From Bacteroidota bacterium (GTDB lineage Bacteria; Bacteroidota; Bacteroidia; Flavobacteriales; Flavobacteriaceae), in NCBI GenBank assembly GCA_020161455.1, contig JAIUNZ010000010.1, forward strand, positions 1 to 64,000: DNA of 64,000 nt. The letters are read 5' to 3'. Below are positions 33,009-41,730 of this stretch, one piece after another. The notes below the pieces were generated by a model. That model was not told the origin of the DNA, did not search any database, and worked only from the letters and a program-made list of their open reading frames with translations. Each line of letters starts with the position of its first letter. The first letter of the stretch is position 1. Position numbers and translations under genes: made by a program.

Positions 33009-34916
33009 TTAAGTTTTTGAAATGACTACTTTTGAATTGTCTGTTTTGGCAATTGTTTCTCTAAATTTTCTATAATTTTCAAATTTAGAACTTTCATAAA
33101 ATCCTTTATTAATAATTAATTTTCGTTTGCAAATAATGTTTTTGTTATTTGAAATGATAAAATCAATTTTATAGCTTCCAAATTCTGTTTTAAGCTCTGC
33201 TCCATTTGGCTTTGCTTCCACAACGTATCCATATGGCAATGTTACTGTTATTTCTTCTTCATCAGTATAACCACTTTCAATCTCAAAAGGAAGCTCACGT
33301 GTACGATGTTTTTTTGGCACATAACTAGATTGATCAAAAGCATTGATTGCAAACATTAATTTTCCATTTACATTTTGGGCATAATTTTTAGCTTCAAGTT
33401 CAAATTCTTCTGTGAATTTTATTTTATTTTTATCATTTATAAAATTAATTTTCGAAAAGGAAATATTGTTAATATTACTATATTCTTCTTTGTAATTTTT
33501 AATTTGATCTTCTTTACTCAGTCGTTCTTTTTGAAATTGATTATCATACTGAAGTCCAAAAGATTCTATTTTTAAAGTTGCCGTAATTTTCCCATCATCA
33601 GAAATTTTATAAGATCCTTTTATTTGTTTTAAATTATCATTTTCATCAAAAGTTTTAGTTCTAACTATTTCTCCTCCGTCTGGTTTAATTAAAAAAGCAT
33701 TTCTATTTCCAGTAAATCCACCCTGAAAACCAAACGGTTGTATTTGACTTGTACACTCTAACCACAAGTAATCATTTTTGTTTGGAATTGCTAAAATGAC
33801 ATGATTACTTTGAAAAGAAACTAAATCTGAATAAATTTCTTTATTAGTATTTTGACCATAAAGCCTGCTATAAAATGATTGAACGCCTACTTCATTCAGT
33901 AATGCTCTGGTATAATTTGTTAACGCTTTACAGTCACCATAACCTAACTTATCTACATCTTTTGCATTCATTGGTTTCCAACCACCAATTCCTTCTTGAA
34001 TACTAACATATCTAGTTTTATCTTGAACATACTTATATATAATTTCAGCTTTCTTTAATGGATCTGTTTCATTCGCGACTAAATTTTTCACTTTAACCTT
34101 AGTTTCTTCTGGTAATTCAGTAGTACCATTTAATATATTGTCATAAAACCATTTACCCATTTCATTCCAGGAATTTGCTACTCCATTAATACCTTCTAAG
34201 TGAAATTTATCTAACCCAAAAATAACCAATGGAAACACTTTACTAAATACAGGAGCTAATTCTTCTTTTTTACTTGCTTGAACGTTAGCCGAATAAAAAT
34301 TAATTTGTCCGTTTGTTGATGTTTTATTGATTAAATATTTTTTTGAAAAATTCAATTCCTTAAAATTGACTTTCAATTCAGGCTTAAAACTTATAGTTAG
34401 TTTTGTGTTTTCGGTACTTACATAATAATCATCTACCGGACTCCAAGAAGGAATAAAAGCTGTATTTGAAGTTTCTATTTGACTTTCATAAACCATCGTA
34501 AAAGGATAAACAGTTGGCGTATAATCAAGATATAAAACACGATTGTCATTAAAAATTGAAATCCCGTCAGCTACACTTACATCTTTAAAGTCTTTTTTCC
34601 TAAAAGATTTAAGTTCTTTTCCAAAGGCATCATATGCAATTGCTTCAATTTTAGAAACTTTTCTATTCTTATCATAATTTTCAGAAAGATTAAGGTTTCT
34701 TAAACCAAATTCATTTAACACAGTAGTAACCACTTTAGCAGTAATGATCATTGCATTTTGAGATGAAATAGTTATAGTAATATCGCTTAATCGAATGACT
34801 GCATTGGCATTATTTTTTAAACTGTCAGAAATAGTAGTGACAGTATATTCAGATTTTTGAGCAAAAAACAAATTGCTAAAGAATAATGAAAACAGAATAA
34901 TTATAGTTGATTTCAT
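33009..34916 (-). CDS. Exported DUF3857/transglutaminase-like protein
   Basis: 635 aa. Signal peptide ending SNLFFAQ, DUF3857 domain (about 40-240), transglutaminase-like core (about 270-420), and C-terminal beta region. Catalytic Cys in LGYGDCKALTNYTRALL and His in FQSNHVILAIP are kept; the third residue is Glu in LWLECTSQ rather than Asp. Family members may be proteases or peptide cross-linkers in the envelope; the substrate is unknown. First of the paralogous pair. Confidence 0.82.
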   Translation of the reverse strand: MKSTIIILFSLFFSNLFFAQKSEYTVTTISDSLKNNANAVIRLSDITITISSQNAMIITAKVVTTVLNEFGLRNLNLSENYDKNRKVSKIEAIAYDAFGKELKSFRKKDFKDVSVADGISIFNDNRVLYLDYTPTVYPFTMVYESQIETSNTAFIPSWSPVDDYYVSTENTKLTISFKPELKVNFKELNFSKKYLINKTSTNGQINFYSANVQASKKEELAPVFSKVFPLVIFGLDKFHLEGINGVANSWNEMGKWFYDNILNGTTELPEETKVKVKNLVANETDPLKKAEIIYKYVQDKTRYVSIQEGIGGWKPMNAKDVDKLGYGDCKALTNYTRALLNEVGVQSFYSRLYGQNTNKEIYSDLVSFQSNHVILAIPNKNDYLWLECTSQIQPFGFQGGFTGNRNAFLIKPDGGEIVRTKTFDENDNLKQIKGSYKISDDGKITATLKIESFGLQYDNQFQKERLSKEDQIKNYKEEYSNINNISFSKINFINDKNKIKFTEEFELEAKNYAQNVNGKLMFAINAFDQSSYVPKKHRTRELPFEIESGYTDEEEITVTLPYGYVVEAKPNGAELKTEFGSYKIDFIISNNKNIICKRKLIINKGFYESSKFENYRKFRETIAKTDNSKVVISKT

Positions 34917-34965
34917 CTAAATTTAATTTTATCAAATATAAAAAATTTAGTTTTTATTAATACAA

Positions 34966-35418
34966 TTATTCTTTGTTTTTTGTGTCAATAATTATAGTTA
35001 CTGGACCATCATTTGTGAGTGCTACTTTCATATCCGCTCCAAACCGTCCTGTTTGGATTTTTTTACCCATTTCAGTTTCCATTTGAATAATGAATTTTTC
35101 ATATAAGGGTATTGCAATTTCGGGTTTTGCAGCTTTGATGTAACTTGGTCTGTTTCCTTTTTTGGTGGAAGCATGTAGTGTGAATTGAGAAACTACAATT
35201 ATATCGCCATTTATATCTTTTACAGAACAATTCATTACCTGATTTTCATCGCTAAATATGCGAAGATTGGCTATTTTTGAGCACAACCAATTGACATCTT
35301 CATGATTATCTAATTCTTCTATACCTACTAAAATTAATAACCCATTTTGGATTTCAGCTACAATTTTTGATTCAATCGTTACTGATGCTGAAGTTGTTCT
35401 TTGAATAACGGCTTTCAA
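34966..35418 (-). CDS. dtd: D-aminoacyl-tRNA deacylase
   Basis: 150 aa. Removes D-amino acids (and glycine from tRNA-Ala) from mischarged tRNA. Signature motifs MKAVIQRTTSASV at the start, VSQFTLHASTKKGNRPSY (SQxTL, about 77-94) and the C-terminal Gly-cisPro motif NDGPVTIIID (about 136-145). Full length. Confidence 0.95.
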   Translation of the reverse strand: MKAVIQRTTSASVTIESKIVAEIQNGLLILVGIEELDNHEDVNWLCSKIANLRIFSDENQVMNCSVKDINGDIIVVSQFTLHASTKKGNRPSYIKAAKPEIAIPLYEKFIIQMETEMGKKIQTGRFGADMKVALTNDGPVTIIIDTKNKE

Positions 35419-35428
35419 TTGAATAAAA

Positions 35429-36040
35429 TTATTTAGTTAATTTGTGTCCTATTTTTATAAACAATGTAGATATCACTGTGAAAAGCACCAAAAGTATTAT
35501 GCTATTTGTCATAACTTTAGTTAATCCTATTTCAGCTACATTCACAAAAGGATATGGGTAAAATCCTGAAAAACAACCTCTTGTTAAAATATAAAACAAA
35601 TATACTAGTGGATAAATTAACCATAGTAATACACTTTTATATATAATAGCACTTTTATTTTCATAAAAATACCAAAATAAAATCACTAATAAAGGTATTA
35701 TGGAATGCAACAATTCGTCAACTAATTTTTGTAACCCTTTTGGTTCCCATACATTTCTTAGAGCAAATTGGTACACAAGACCTACAATTGTAATATAAAC
35801 TGTTATTGAACTTAAATTTCCAGGTTTATTTATAAAAGGAATAATACTTTTCTTTATATTAATAAAAAGCAAAGTAAAATATATTCCAACAAAAAGATTT
35901 GTTAGTATTGTAAAAAAACTAAAAAAGCGAATTACTGTTTCTGTTATTGATGCAACTCTGTTTTCAATCATTAAATAAAATTGAATAGCTACAGTAATTA
36001 AGGCAAGAATTCCAATACTAATAGATGCTACTTTTTTCAT
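35429..36040 (-). CDS. Pr6Pr-family six-helix membrane protein
   Basis: 203 aa. Six hydrophobic helices (about 5-25, 38-62, 78-95, 108-125, 133-152, 175-197), matching the Pr6Pr (FAR-17a/AIG1-like) family. Loop motifs RFFSFFTILTNLFVGIYF, ELLHSIIPLLVILFWYFY and PYPFVNV are typical. Function unknown. In the same minus-strand run as rsgA (18 bp upstream) and dtd (10 bp downstream). Confidence 0.8.
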   Translation of the reverse strand: MKKVASISIGILALITVAIQFYLMIENRVASITETVIRFFSFFTILTNLFVGIYFTLLFINIKKSIIPFINKPGNLSSITVYITIVGLVYQFALRNVWEPKGLQKLVDELLHSIIPLLVILFWYFYENKSAIIYKSVLLWLIYPLVYLFYILTRGCFSGFYPYPFVNVAEIGLTKVMTNSIILLVLFTVISTLFIKIGHKLTK

Positions 36041-36058
36041 GTTTTATAGATTAAAAAA

Positions 36059-37036
36059 TTACTTCCTCGTTTCATCACTTGCTTTTCTTTCTTCATCGTA
36101 GTTATCTGTTCGGTAATGTTCTTCATCACCTTCAAGAATTTTTAGATAACTGTTGTAGCGCGACCAAGCAATTTTGTTTTCTTCTAAAGCTTTTTTTACA
36201 GCACAATTTGGCTCTTCTTTATGCAAACAATTGTTGAATTTGCATTGTTCTTTTAAAACAAAAAATTCAGGAAAATAATCGCTGATTTCTGTTCTTTCCA
36301 TATCTACAATTCCAAAGCCTTTTATTCCCGGTGTGTCAATGATTTTGGCATCAAAAGACAAATCATACATTTCTGCAAAAGTTGTAGTATGTTGTCCTTG
36401 TTTACTTTGCTCTGAAATATCTTTTGTTTTTAAATTTAAATTGGGTTCTAATGCATTTACCAAAGTAGATTTTCCAACACCAGAATGACCAGAAAACATA
36501 GAAACTTTGCCTATCATTTCGTTTTTTAATGCATCTATTCCAATTGTTTCTTTCGCAGAAACTTTTAAACATTTGTACCCTATTTGAGAATAAACATACT
36601 GCAAAAAAAGCTGTTCGTCTTCCATTGCATCATCGTAAGTGTCTATTTTATTAAAAACTAAAATAGCTTCTATTCCATAAGCTTCTGCCGTTACTAGAAA
36701 CCGGTCAATAAAACTTGTAGTTGTTGGTGGATTATTAATGGTTATTAGCAGAAAAACAACATCAATATTTGAGGCAATTATATGGGTTTGTTTGGATAAA
36801 TTAACCGATTTTCGAACAATATAATTTTTTCGTTCCCGAATGTTATGAATCTGACCAATGGTTTCGTCGGTAGATTTGTCAAGTTCAAAATCTACAATGT
36901 CACCTACTGCAATTGGGTTGGTGCTTTTGATTCCTTTCATTCTGAACTTACCTTTTATACGACATTCAAAAACTTGATTATCATTAGTTTTTACAGAATA
37001 GGAACTTCCAGTTGATTTATAAACGATTCCAGTCAT
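36059..37036 (-). CDS. rsgA: Ribosome small-subunit biogenesis GTPase RsgA
   Basis: 325 aa. Circularly permuted GTPase: N-terminal OB fold (about 1-75), G4 FNKID, then G1 GHSGVGKSTLVNAL (about 182-195), G3 DTPGIKGFG, and a C-terminal zinc knuckle CKFNNCLHKEEPNC. Matures the 30S subunit. A -7 box TATCTTTG lies at 37048-37041, giving a very short leader. Confidence 0.95.
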   Translation of the reverse strand: MTGIVYKSTGSSYSVKTNDNQVFECRIKGKFRMKGIKSTNPIAVGDIVDFELDKSTDETIGQIHNIRERKNYIVRKSVNLSKQTHIIASNIDVVFLLITINNPPTTTSFIDRFLVTAEAYGIEAILVFNKIDTYDDAMEDEQLFLQYVYSQIGYKCLKVSAKETIGIDALKNEMIGKVSMFSGHSGVGKSTLVNALEPNLNLKTKDISEQSKQGQHTTTFAEMYDLSFDAKIIDTPGIKGFGIVDMERTEISDYFPEFFVLKEQCKFNNCLHKEEPNCAVKKALEENKIAWSRYNSYLKILEGDEEHYRTDNYDEERKASDETRK

Positions 37037-37071
37037 AGGGCAAAGATACTGTTTTGATTGAAGAAATTGTA

Positions 37072-37102
37072 AATAAAAAAAGTTGCTATTTCTAGCAACT
37101 TT
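37072..37102 (-). terminator. Terminator after the 174-aa exported protein gene
   Basis: AAAGTTGCTA/TAGCAACTTT stem (37079-37102, 4-nt loop) with seven U residues on the minus strand; it isolates the gene from rsgA. Confidence 0.85.
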
Positions 37103-37122
37103 CAGTATAAATTATGTCATTA

Positions 37123-37647
37123 TTAGTATTTGTAAGCAACTCCAATCATTCTTGTTTGAGAACTTCCTAATCCTTTTTGGTATGTTTTTCCAACTGCATA
37201 ATCTTTGTCTTCTGTTACCAAAACTACAACACCTCCAAGTTTATAGCAATCTTCTTTTAATCTTTCTTCTGATTTTTTATCAGCATTTGCTCCAGTTCTG
37301 TAACTGATGAAAGCTGTTTTTCCTTTAACCTCTCCAATTCTTGTCAAACCTTCAACATCCTCTGGGTTTTTGGTTAAGATTACTTTTTGAAAAGCATCTT
37401 TTCCTTCAAGAACAAGTTTTTCAGTAACTACTTGTTTTCTTCCAGATGCATAAGTGATACTGTTAATTGCAATTTTTGAAATTTTTGTAGATACATCTTC
37501 ACCTTTGTATGTAAAGGTTATAGTTGCACCATCAGTACTACTTACTTTTCCTTCAAGAGTACTACCGTTGTGAAGCGTTACAACGTCTTGTGCTTTAGCT
37601 AAGTTTAATCCAAATACAAGCGTTAATACTAAAATAATTTTTTTCAT
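37123..37647 (-). CDS. Exported protein of unknown function
   Basis: 174 aa. Signal peptide MKKIILVLTLVFGLNLAKA. The first half has beta-rich sequence (VVTLHNGSTLEGKVSSTDGA, ITFTYKGEDVSTKISKIAI) like short Sm/SH3-type barrels seen in Bacteroidota exported proteins. The second half resembles bacterial YbjQ/Rcs-type heavy-metal-like domains (LTRIGEVKGKTAF, DKKSEERLKEDCYKLGGVVV). No firm family. Monocistronic. Confidence 0.65.
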   Translation of the reverse strand: MKKIILVLTLVFGLNLAKAQDVVTLHNGSTLEGKVSSTDGATITFTYKGEDVSTKISKIAINSITYASGRKQVVTEKLVLEGKDAFQKVILTKNPEDVEGLTRIGEVKGKTAFISYRTGANADKKSEERLKEDCYKLGGVVVLVTEDKDYAVGKTYQKGLGSSQTRMIGVAYKY

Positions 37648-37731
37648 GTTTTTACTGTTTTAAAATATTAATTCAGCTGCAATATTAAATAAAATTTGCT
37701 TTAGTTTATATACGACAAATTACGTATTTTA

Positions 37732-38814
37732 CTAATTGTTAATTATTTTTTCCTGATGACTAATACTTTCTTGGTGAATGGCTTTGAATAATTTCAATAT
37801 AAATTCTTCACTAAGACCTTTGTTTTCGCCTTCTGAAATCATTTTATTCAACACCTCATTCCATCTTTTATTTTGCAAAATGGCTACGTTTTTTTCTTTT
37901 TTTAATAGACCTATTTCTTCTGCAATCATCATTCTTTTTCCTAAAATTTCTACTATTTTGGTATCAAAAACATCTATTTGAGTCCTTTTTTTATTCATTT
38001 CTTTAGTGAAATCATCTGCGTCATCAGATACTTTTCGAACTCTTAACTCTTTGATAATTTGTTTTAAAGTGGCTGGTGTAACTTGCTGTGCTGCATCACT
38101 CCATGCATTATCTGGATCAATATGGGTTTCTATCATCAATCCGTCATAATTCAAATCTAAAGCTTGCTGCGACACTTCTTGAATCAAATTTCGTTTTCCA
38201 GTAATATGCGATGGGTCGCAAAGTAAAGGCAACACTGGAAATCTACTTTGTAAATCAATCGCAATTTGCCATTCAGGATTGTTTCTATATTTTGTTTTTT
38301 CATAAGTAGAAAACCCTCTATGAATGGCACCAATTTTTTTGATACCAGCATTTTCTAGTCGCTCTAATGCGCCAATCCAAAGTGCTAAATCAGGATTTAC
38401 AGGATTTTTTACTAATACAATTTTATTTGTTCCATTTAGAGCATCTGCAATTTCTTGAACCGCAAAAGGATTTACCGTTGTTCGAGCACCGATCCACAAA
38501 ACATCAATGTCATGTTCTATAGCCAATTTGACATGATTGGCATTGGCTACTTCAATTGCCATTAGTAATCCCGTTTGAGCTTTGGCTTTTTGCAACCACT
38601 TTAACCCAATAGCTCCAACACCTTCAAAACCACCTGGTCGTGTTCTTGGTTTCCATATTCCTGCTCTAAATATTGAAACATCAGAATCTTTTAACTCGTG
38701 TGCAATTTTTAAAACTTGCTCTTCGGTTTCTGCACTACATGGTCCAGCTATTACTAATGGATGCGTCAATTTAAAATCATCTAACCAGTTTGTATGTTGT
38801 TCTTCCTTTTTCAT
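37732..38814 (-). CDS. Bifunctional DAHP synthase / chorismate mutase (type II)
   Basis: 360 aa. N-terminal DAHP synthase of the KdsA-like subclass (about 1-255: VIAGPCSAETEEQ, FRAGIWKPRTRPGGFEG, LWIGARTTVNPFAVQE, PVLPLLCDPSHITGKR, LMIETHIDPDNAWSDA). C-terminal AroQ chorismate mutase (about 265-355: RTQIDVFDTKIVEILGKRMM). Catalyses the first step of the shikimate pathway and the branch to prephenate. Promoter interlocked with that of gldA. Confidence 0.93.
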   Translation of the reverse strand: MKKEEQHTNWLDDFKLTHPLVIAGPCSAETEEQVLKIAHELKDSDVSIFRAGIWKPRTRPGGFEGVGAIGLKWLQKAKAQTGLLMAIEVANANHVKLAIEHDIDVLWIGARTTVNPFAVQEIADALNGTNKIVLVKNPVNPDLALWIGALERLENAGIKKIGAIHRGFSTYEKTKYRNNPEWQIAIDLQSRFPVLPLLCDPSHITGKRNLIQEVSQQALDLNYDGLMIETHIDPDNAWSDAAQQVTPATLKQIIKELRVRKVSDDADDFTKEMNKKRTQIDVFDTKIVEILGKRMMIAEEIGLLKKEKNVAILQNKRWNEVLNKMISEGENKGLSEEFILKLFKAIHQESISHQEKIINN

Positions 38815-38823
38815 TAATTATAT

Positions 38824-38857
38824 TTGATACAAATTTATAATAATCTCATTACTTTTG
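38824..38857 (+). promoter_or_regulatory. gldA promoter
   Basis: TTG (38824-38826), 23-nt spacer, TACTTTTG (38850-38857). It sets the gldA start at ATG 38875, about 12 nt after the expected transcription start. Interlocked with the opposite promoter. Confidence 0.7.
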
Positions 38858-38863
38858 TTCCAA
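38830..38863 (-). promoter_or_regulatory. DAHP synthase-chorismate mutase promoter
   Basis: Minus-strand TTG (38863-38861), 23-nt spacer, TAAATTTG (38837-38830), leaving about a 10-nt leader before the ATG at 38814. Confidence 0.7.
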
Positions 38864-38874
38864 ATAAATCTACT

Positions 38875-39774
38875 ATGTCGATAGAAGTTCAAAATATTTC
38901 AAAAAGTTATGGTGCTCAAAAAGCATTAGACCAAATTTCATTTTCTGTAAAAAAAGGCGAAATCGTTGGTTTTCTAGGTCCAAATGGTGCCGGAAAATCG
39001 ACTTTAATGAAAATTTTAACCACTTTTATTGCTGCCGATGAAGGAAAGGCTTCTGTTAATGGAAATGACGTTGTAGAAAATTCAAAATCGGTGCAACAAT
39101 CGGTTGGTTATTTACCCGAACACAATCCGTTATATTTAGACTTATACGTTCGTGAATATTTGGCTTTTAATGCCGATGTTTATAAAATCTCGAAATCTCG
39201 AATCGAAGAAGTAATCGAACTTACTGGTTTAACGCCTGAAAGTCAGAAAAAAATTGGTCAATTATCTAAAGGATATCGTCAGCGTGTTGGATTAGCTACC
39301 GCTTTGCTTCATAATCCTGAAGTGTTAATTTTAGACGAACCAACCACGGGTTTAGACCCAAATCAGTTGGTAGAAATTAGAAATGTGATTAAAAATGTAG
39401 GCAAAGACAAAACGGTTTTCCTTTCTACGCACATCATGCAAGAAGTGGAAGCCATTTGCGACCGTGTAATCATCATCGATAAAGGAAAAATTGTTACCGA
39501 TAAAAAGCTAACCAAATTAGTTTCTGACGAAGCCGAGCAAATCATCGAAGTAGAATTTGACAAACCTATTTCTGAAAGCATTTTGAATACTTTACCCAAC
39601 TTAAAAAGTGTAAAAAATCGTCAAAACAACATCTGGGAATTAACTTTTACAACCAATGATGATATGCGTTCAATAGTATTTGATTTTGCCAAAGATAACG
39701 ACTTGAAAACACTTCAAATTTCGTCAAGAAGCAAAAACTTAGAGCAGATTTTTAGAGAGAAAACGAAGAAGTAA
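38875..39774 (+). CDS. gldA: Gliding-motility ABC transporter ATPase GldA
   Basis: 299 aa from ATG 38875. ABC ATPase with Walker A GPNGAGKST, signature LSKGYRQRVG, Walker B VLILDEPTTGLDP and switch His in FLSTHIMQEVEA; the C-terminal about 80 residues are the extension usual in GldA/NatA-like ATPases. In Flavobacterium GldA works with membrane proteins GldF and GldG and is needed for gliding; those genes are not adjacent here. The longer in-frame start (38824) coincides with the -33 element and is rejected. Confidence 0.9.
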   Translation: MSIEVQNISKSYGAQKALDQISFSVKKGEIVGFLGPNGAGKSTLMKILTTFIAADEGKASVNGNDVVENSKSVQQSVGYLPEHNPLYLDLYVREYLAFNADVYKISKSRIEEVIELTGLTPESQKKIGQLSKGYRQRVGLATALLHNPEVLILDEPTTGLDPNQLVEIRNVIKNVGKDKTVFLSTHIMQEVEAICDRVIIIDKGKIVTDKKLTKLVSDEAEQIIEVEFDKPISESILNTLPNLKSVKNRQNNIWELTFTTNDDMRSIVFDFAKDNDLKTLQISSRSKNLEQIFREKTKK

Positions 39775-40524
39775 TTAAGGATAAACCACTTTTCCTTGAT
39801 ACAATTCTTGAACATTCACTATTGGTGGTGTGGTCGTCAAAATCAAATCTCCAGTACTATTCAAAACGCCTTCTATACTTTGAACTGGCGTTACATACAT
39901 ATCGTTCGAACCGCGATGAAAAACATTAATTTGTTGTGCAATCAAGTTTTGTGCTTCAATGCGCCCGTCTCCATAATAAAAATTTAGACTCGCCAAGTTA
40001 GTAGTTCCTGAAAGATAAAATCGCGACACATTGTTGTTAGAAATAGTCAAGGAGTTGTTTACAACTTCAATATAAAAATCGCCCGTACCAGCTCCATTTT
40101 CGCCATCAGCATCTTTATCTAAAGAAAGAATACTCAAATCTGGAAAAGTAAGCACACCATTCGAACGAATATCTCTATCCGTTTTCGAATAAACTTCGGT
40201 CAACGTTGGCGTAGTAATATAAACTTTAGTCTGTCCATAATCTCTAACCCAATTGCAACTCGTTTGATCTTTAAAAACAAGTTGGTCGCCATTTTGTGTT
40301 ACGCTAATATCGTTTATAAAATTCTCCCCGGCCTCAATTTCGACCTTATAATTCGGTCCTTGGGTAATAATTATAGCAATGCCACGATACACTTTAATTT
40401 TGCTAAAAGCAGAAACCGCAATTTCTTTAACCACGGTAGCACCCGAACTTTCAATACAATCACTCGGTTTTTCACACGAATTTAAAAGCAGTATTACCAA
40501 CACTAAAAGAAGACTCTTTTTCAT
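39775..40524 (-). CDS. DUF2807 (head-GIN domain) lipoprotein
   Basis: About 249 aa. Lipoprotein signal MKKSLLLVLVILLLNSC. Right-handed beta-helix-like DUF2807 repeats (ISVTQNGDQLVFKD, TPTLTEVYSKTDRDIRSNG, GDGRIEAQNLIAQQINVFHRGSNDMYVTP). Envelope protein of unknown role. Starts 11 bp after the PagL-like gene; the two are co-transcribed. Its 3' end is immediately adjacent to the convergent gldA. Confidence 0.8.
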   Translation of the reverse strand: MKKSLLLVLVILLLNSCEKPSDCIESSGATVVKEIAVSAFSKIKVYRGIAIIITQGPNYKVEIEAGENFINDISVTQNGDQLVFKDQTSCNWVRDYGQTKVYITTPTLTEVYSKTDRDIRSNGVLTFPDLSILSLDKDADGENGAGTGDFYIEVVNNSLTISNNNVSRFYLSGTTNLASLNFYYGDGRIEAQNLIAQQINVFHRGSNDMYVTPVQSIEGVLNSTGDLILTTTPPIVNVQELYQGKVVYP

Positions 40525-40534
40525 AATCATAGTT

Positions 40535-41623
40535 TTAAATTCTATACCCAATTCCAAATTCCAATGCTTCCGCCAAAAATAAATGTGTTTTTATCGAAAA
40601 TCCACCAAAAATCTTATCCGTAATACGATATTTCATGCCCACTCTGTCATAAACCGGAATGTCTTTCTTAAACGGTTGATACACATAAACACCCAACTGC
40701 GCCTCTAACGAAAGCCTATTAATCATTAATTCATGACCAATAAAAACTCCAACACGTTTATAATCAGTATCTGCGTCAATATTTTTATCCGGATACGCCA
40801 CCGAATAATAATAAATATAATCTCTAATTGATTCCGTCAAAAACAACTCCGTTCCCAGTTGCAACGTCGATTTTCTATTCAAACGCTTATCAACATAAAA
40901 ACCAATATGATAAAAAGGATGCTGACCACTCCTAATAATCGGACTTTCATTTACCCCAGTTCTAAAAACCACATTATAATGAAGCGGTTCGCGATACGAT
41001 TTTTTAATCGAACTTGTATCTACTTCACGAATAACAACACTTTCAAAATCATAGTTCACACCAACATTTAACAAATAGGTGTTAATACCACTATTCGGCG
41101 ACTTAAACCGACCATTTGAATAATGCGTAAACAAAATGCCTGCATGAAACCCTATATTTTTAACCAAATTTTGATGATCATACGCAAAACCAAAATTAGT
41201 ATTACCCATAAACTTAGTCCCAAAAGCTTTATTCTTACTATTCGCTACTTTATCATACGGCTCAGTTGCCAAAGCAATTCCTTGCCCAATACTCAACTGC
41301 AACCTCCGCTTCCAAAAATAAAAATTATACAACCCACCAATTGCATAATTCTTTCCCAAAGGCGCACTATGAAAATCTTGATACAAAAAATAAGCCCCAT
41401 AATCGGGATAATTATAGGCCTGATGCCACTCCTTAGAACCATCTGTTCTTTTCAAAAAACGCACCATCAAACCATCCGGATGACCATTCACCAACTGATA
41501 CATATCCTCAGTATGTGGCAAAATATTTCCTCGCAACACTGATGCTTCGACAGCAAAGTTATTGTTTTGAGAAAAACACAATGAAGAAAATAGACATGAA
41601 ACTAAAAAAAAGAAAGACCTCAT
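40535..41623 (-). CDS. PagL-like acyloxyacyl hydrolase / lipid A 3-O-deacylase family protein
   Basis: 362 aa. Signal peptide MRSFFFLVSCLFSSLCFS, then an outer-membrane beta-barrel. The His-x-Ser of the PagL active site is visible in THYSNGRFKSPNSGIN (about 165-180). About twice the length of Pseudomonas PagL, as is common in Bacteroidota, with extra C-terminal strands (GFSIKTHLFLAEALEFGIGY). Predicted to remove a 3-O acyl chain from lipid A; activity is inferred. -7 box TATATTTG at 41650-41643. Confidence 0.75.
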   Translation of the reverse strand: MRSFFFLVSCLFSSLCFSQNNNFAVEASVLRGNILPHTEDMYQLVNGHPDGLMVRFLKRTDGSKEWHQAYNYPDYGAYFLYQDFHSAPLGKNYAIGGLYNFYFWKRRLQLSIGQGIALATEPYDKVANSKNKAFGTKFMGNTNFGFAYDHQNLVKNIGFHAGILFTHYSNGRFKSPNSGINTYLLNVGVNYDFESVVIREVDTSSIKKSYREPLHYNVVFRTGVNESPIIRSGQHPFYHIGFYVDKRLNRKSTLQLGTELFLTESIRDYIYYYSVAYPDKNIDADTDYKRVGVFIGHELMINRLSLEAQLGVYVYQPFKKDIPVYDRVGMKYRITDKIFGGFSIKTHLFLAEALEFGIGYRI

Positions 41624-41730
41624 CCGAAAAATTTAAGCAACGCAAATATAAAAGAATATTTCAATGTCAGTTATTTGAGGTCGAATGGTTTTTGAAAATA
41701 TTATATGTTTAAAATTTTGGCAATTGAATT

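Noticed and set aside
41123-41542. 139-aa plus-strand ORF opposite the PagL-like gene
   Set aside because: Lies wholly antisense to a well-supported gene; composition is a mirror of that gene's codons, with no recognisable protein.
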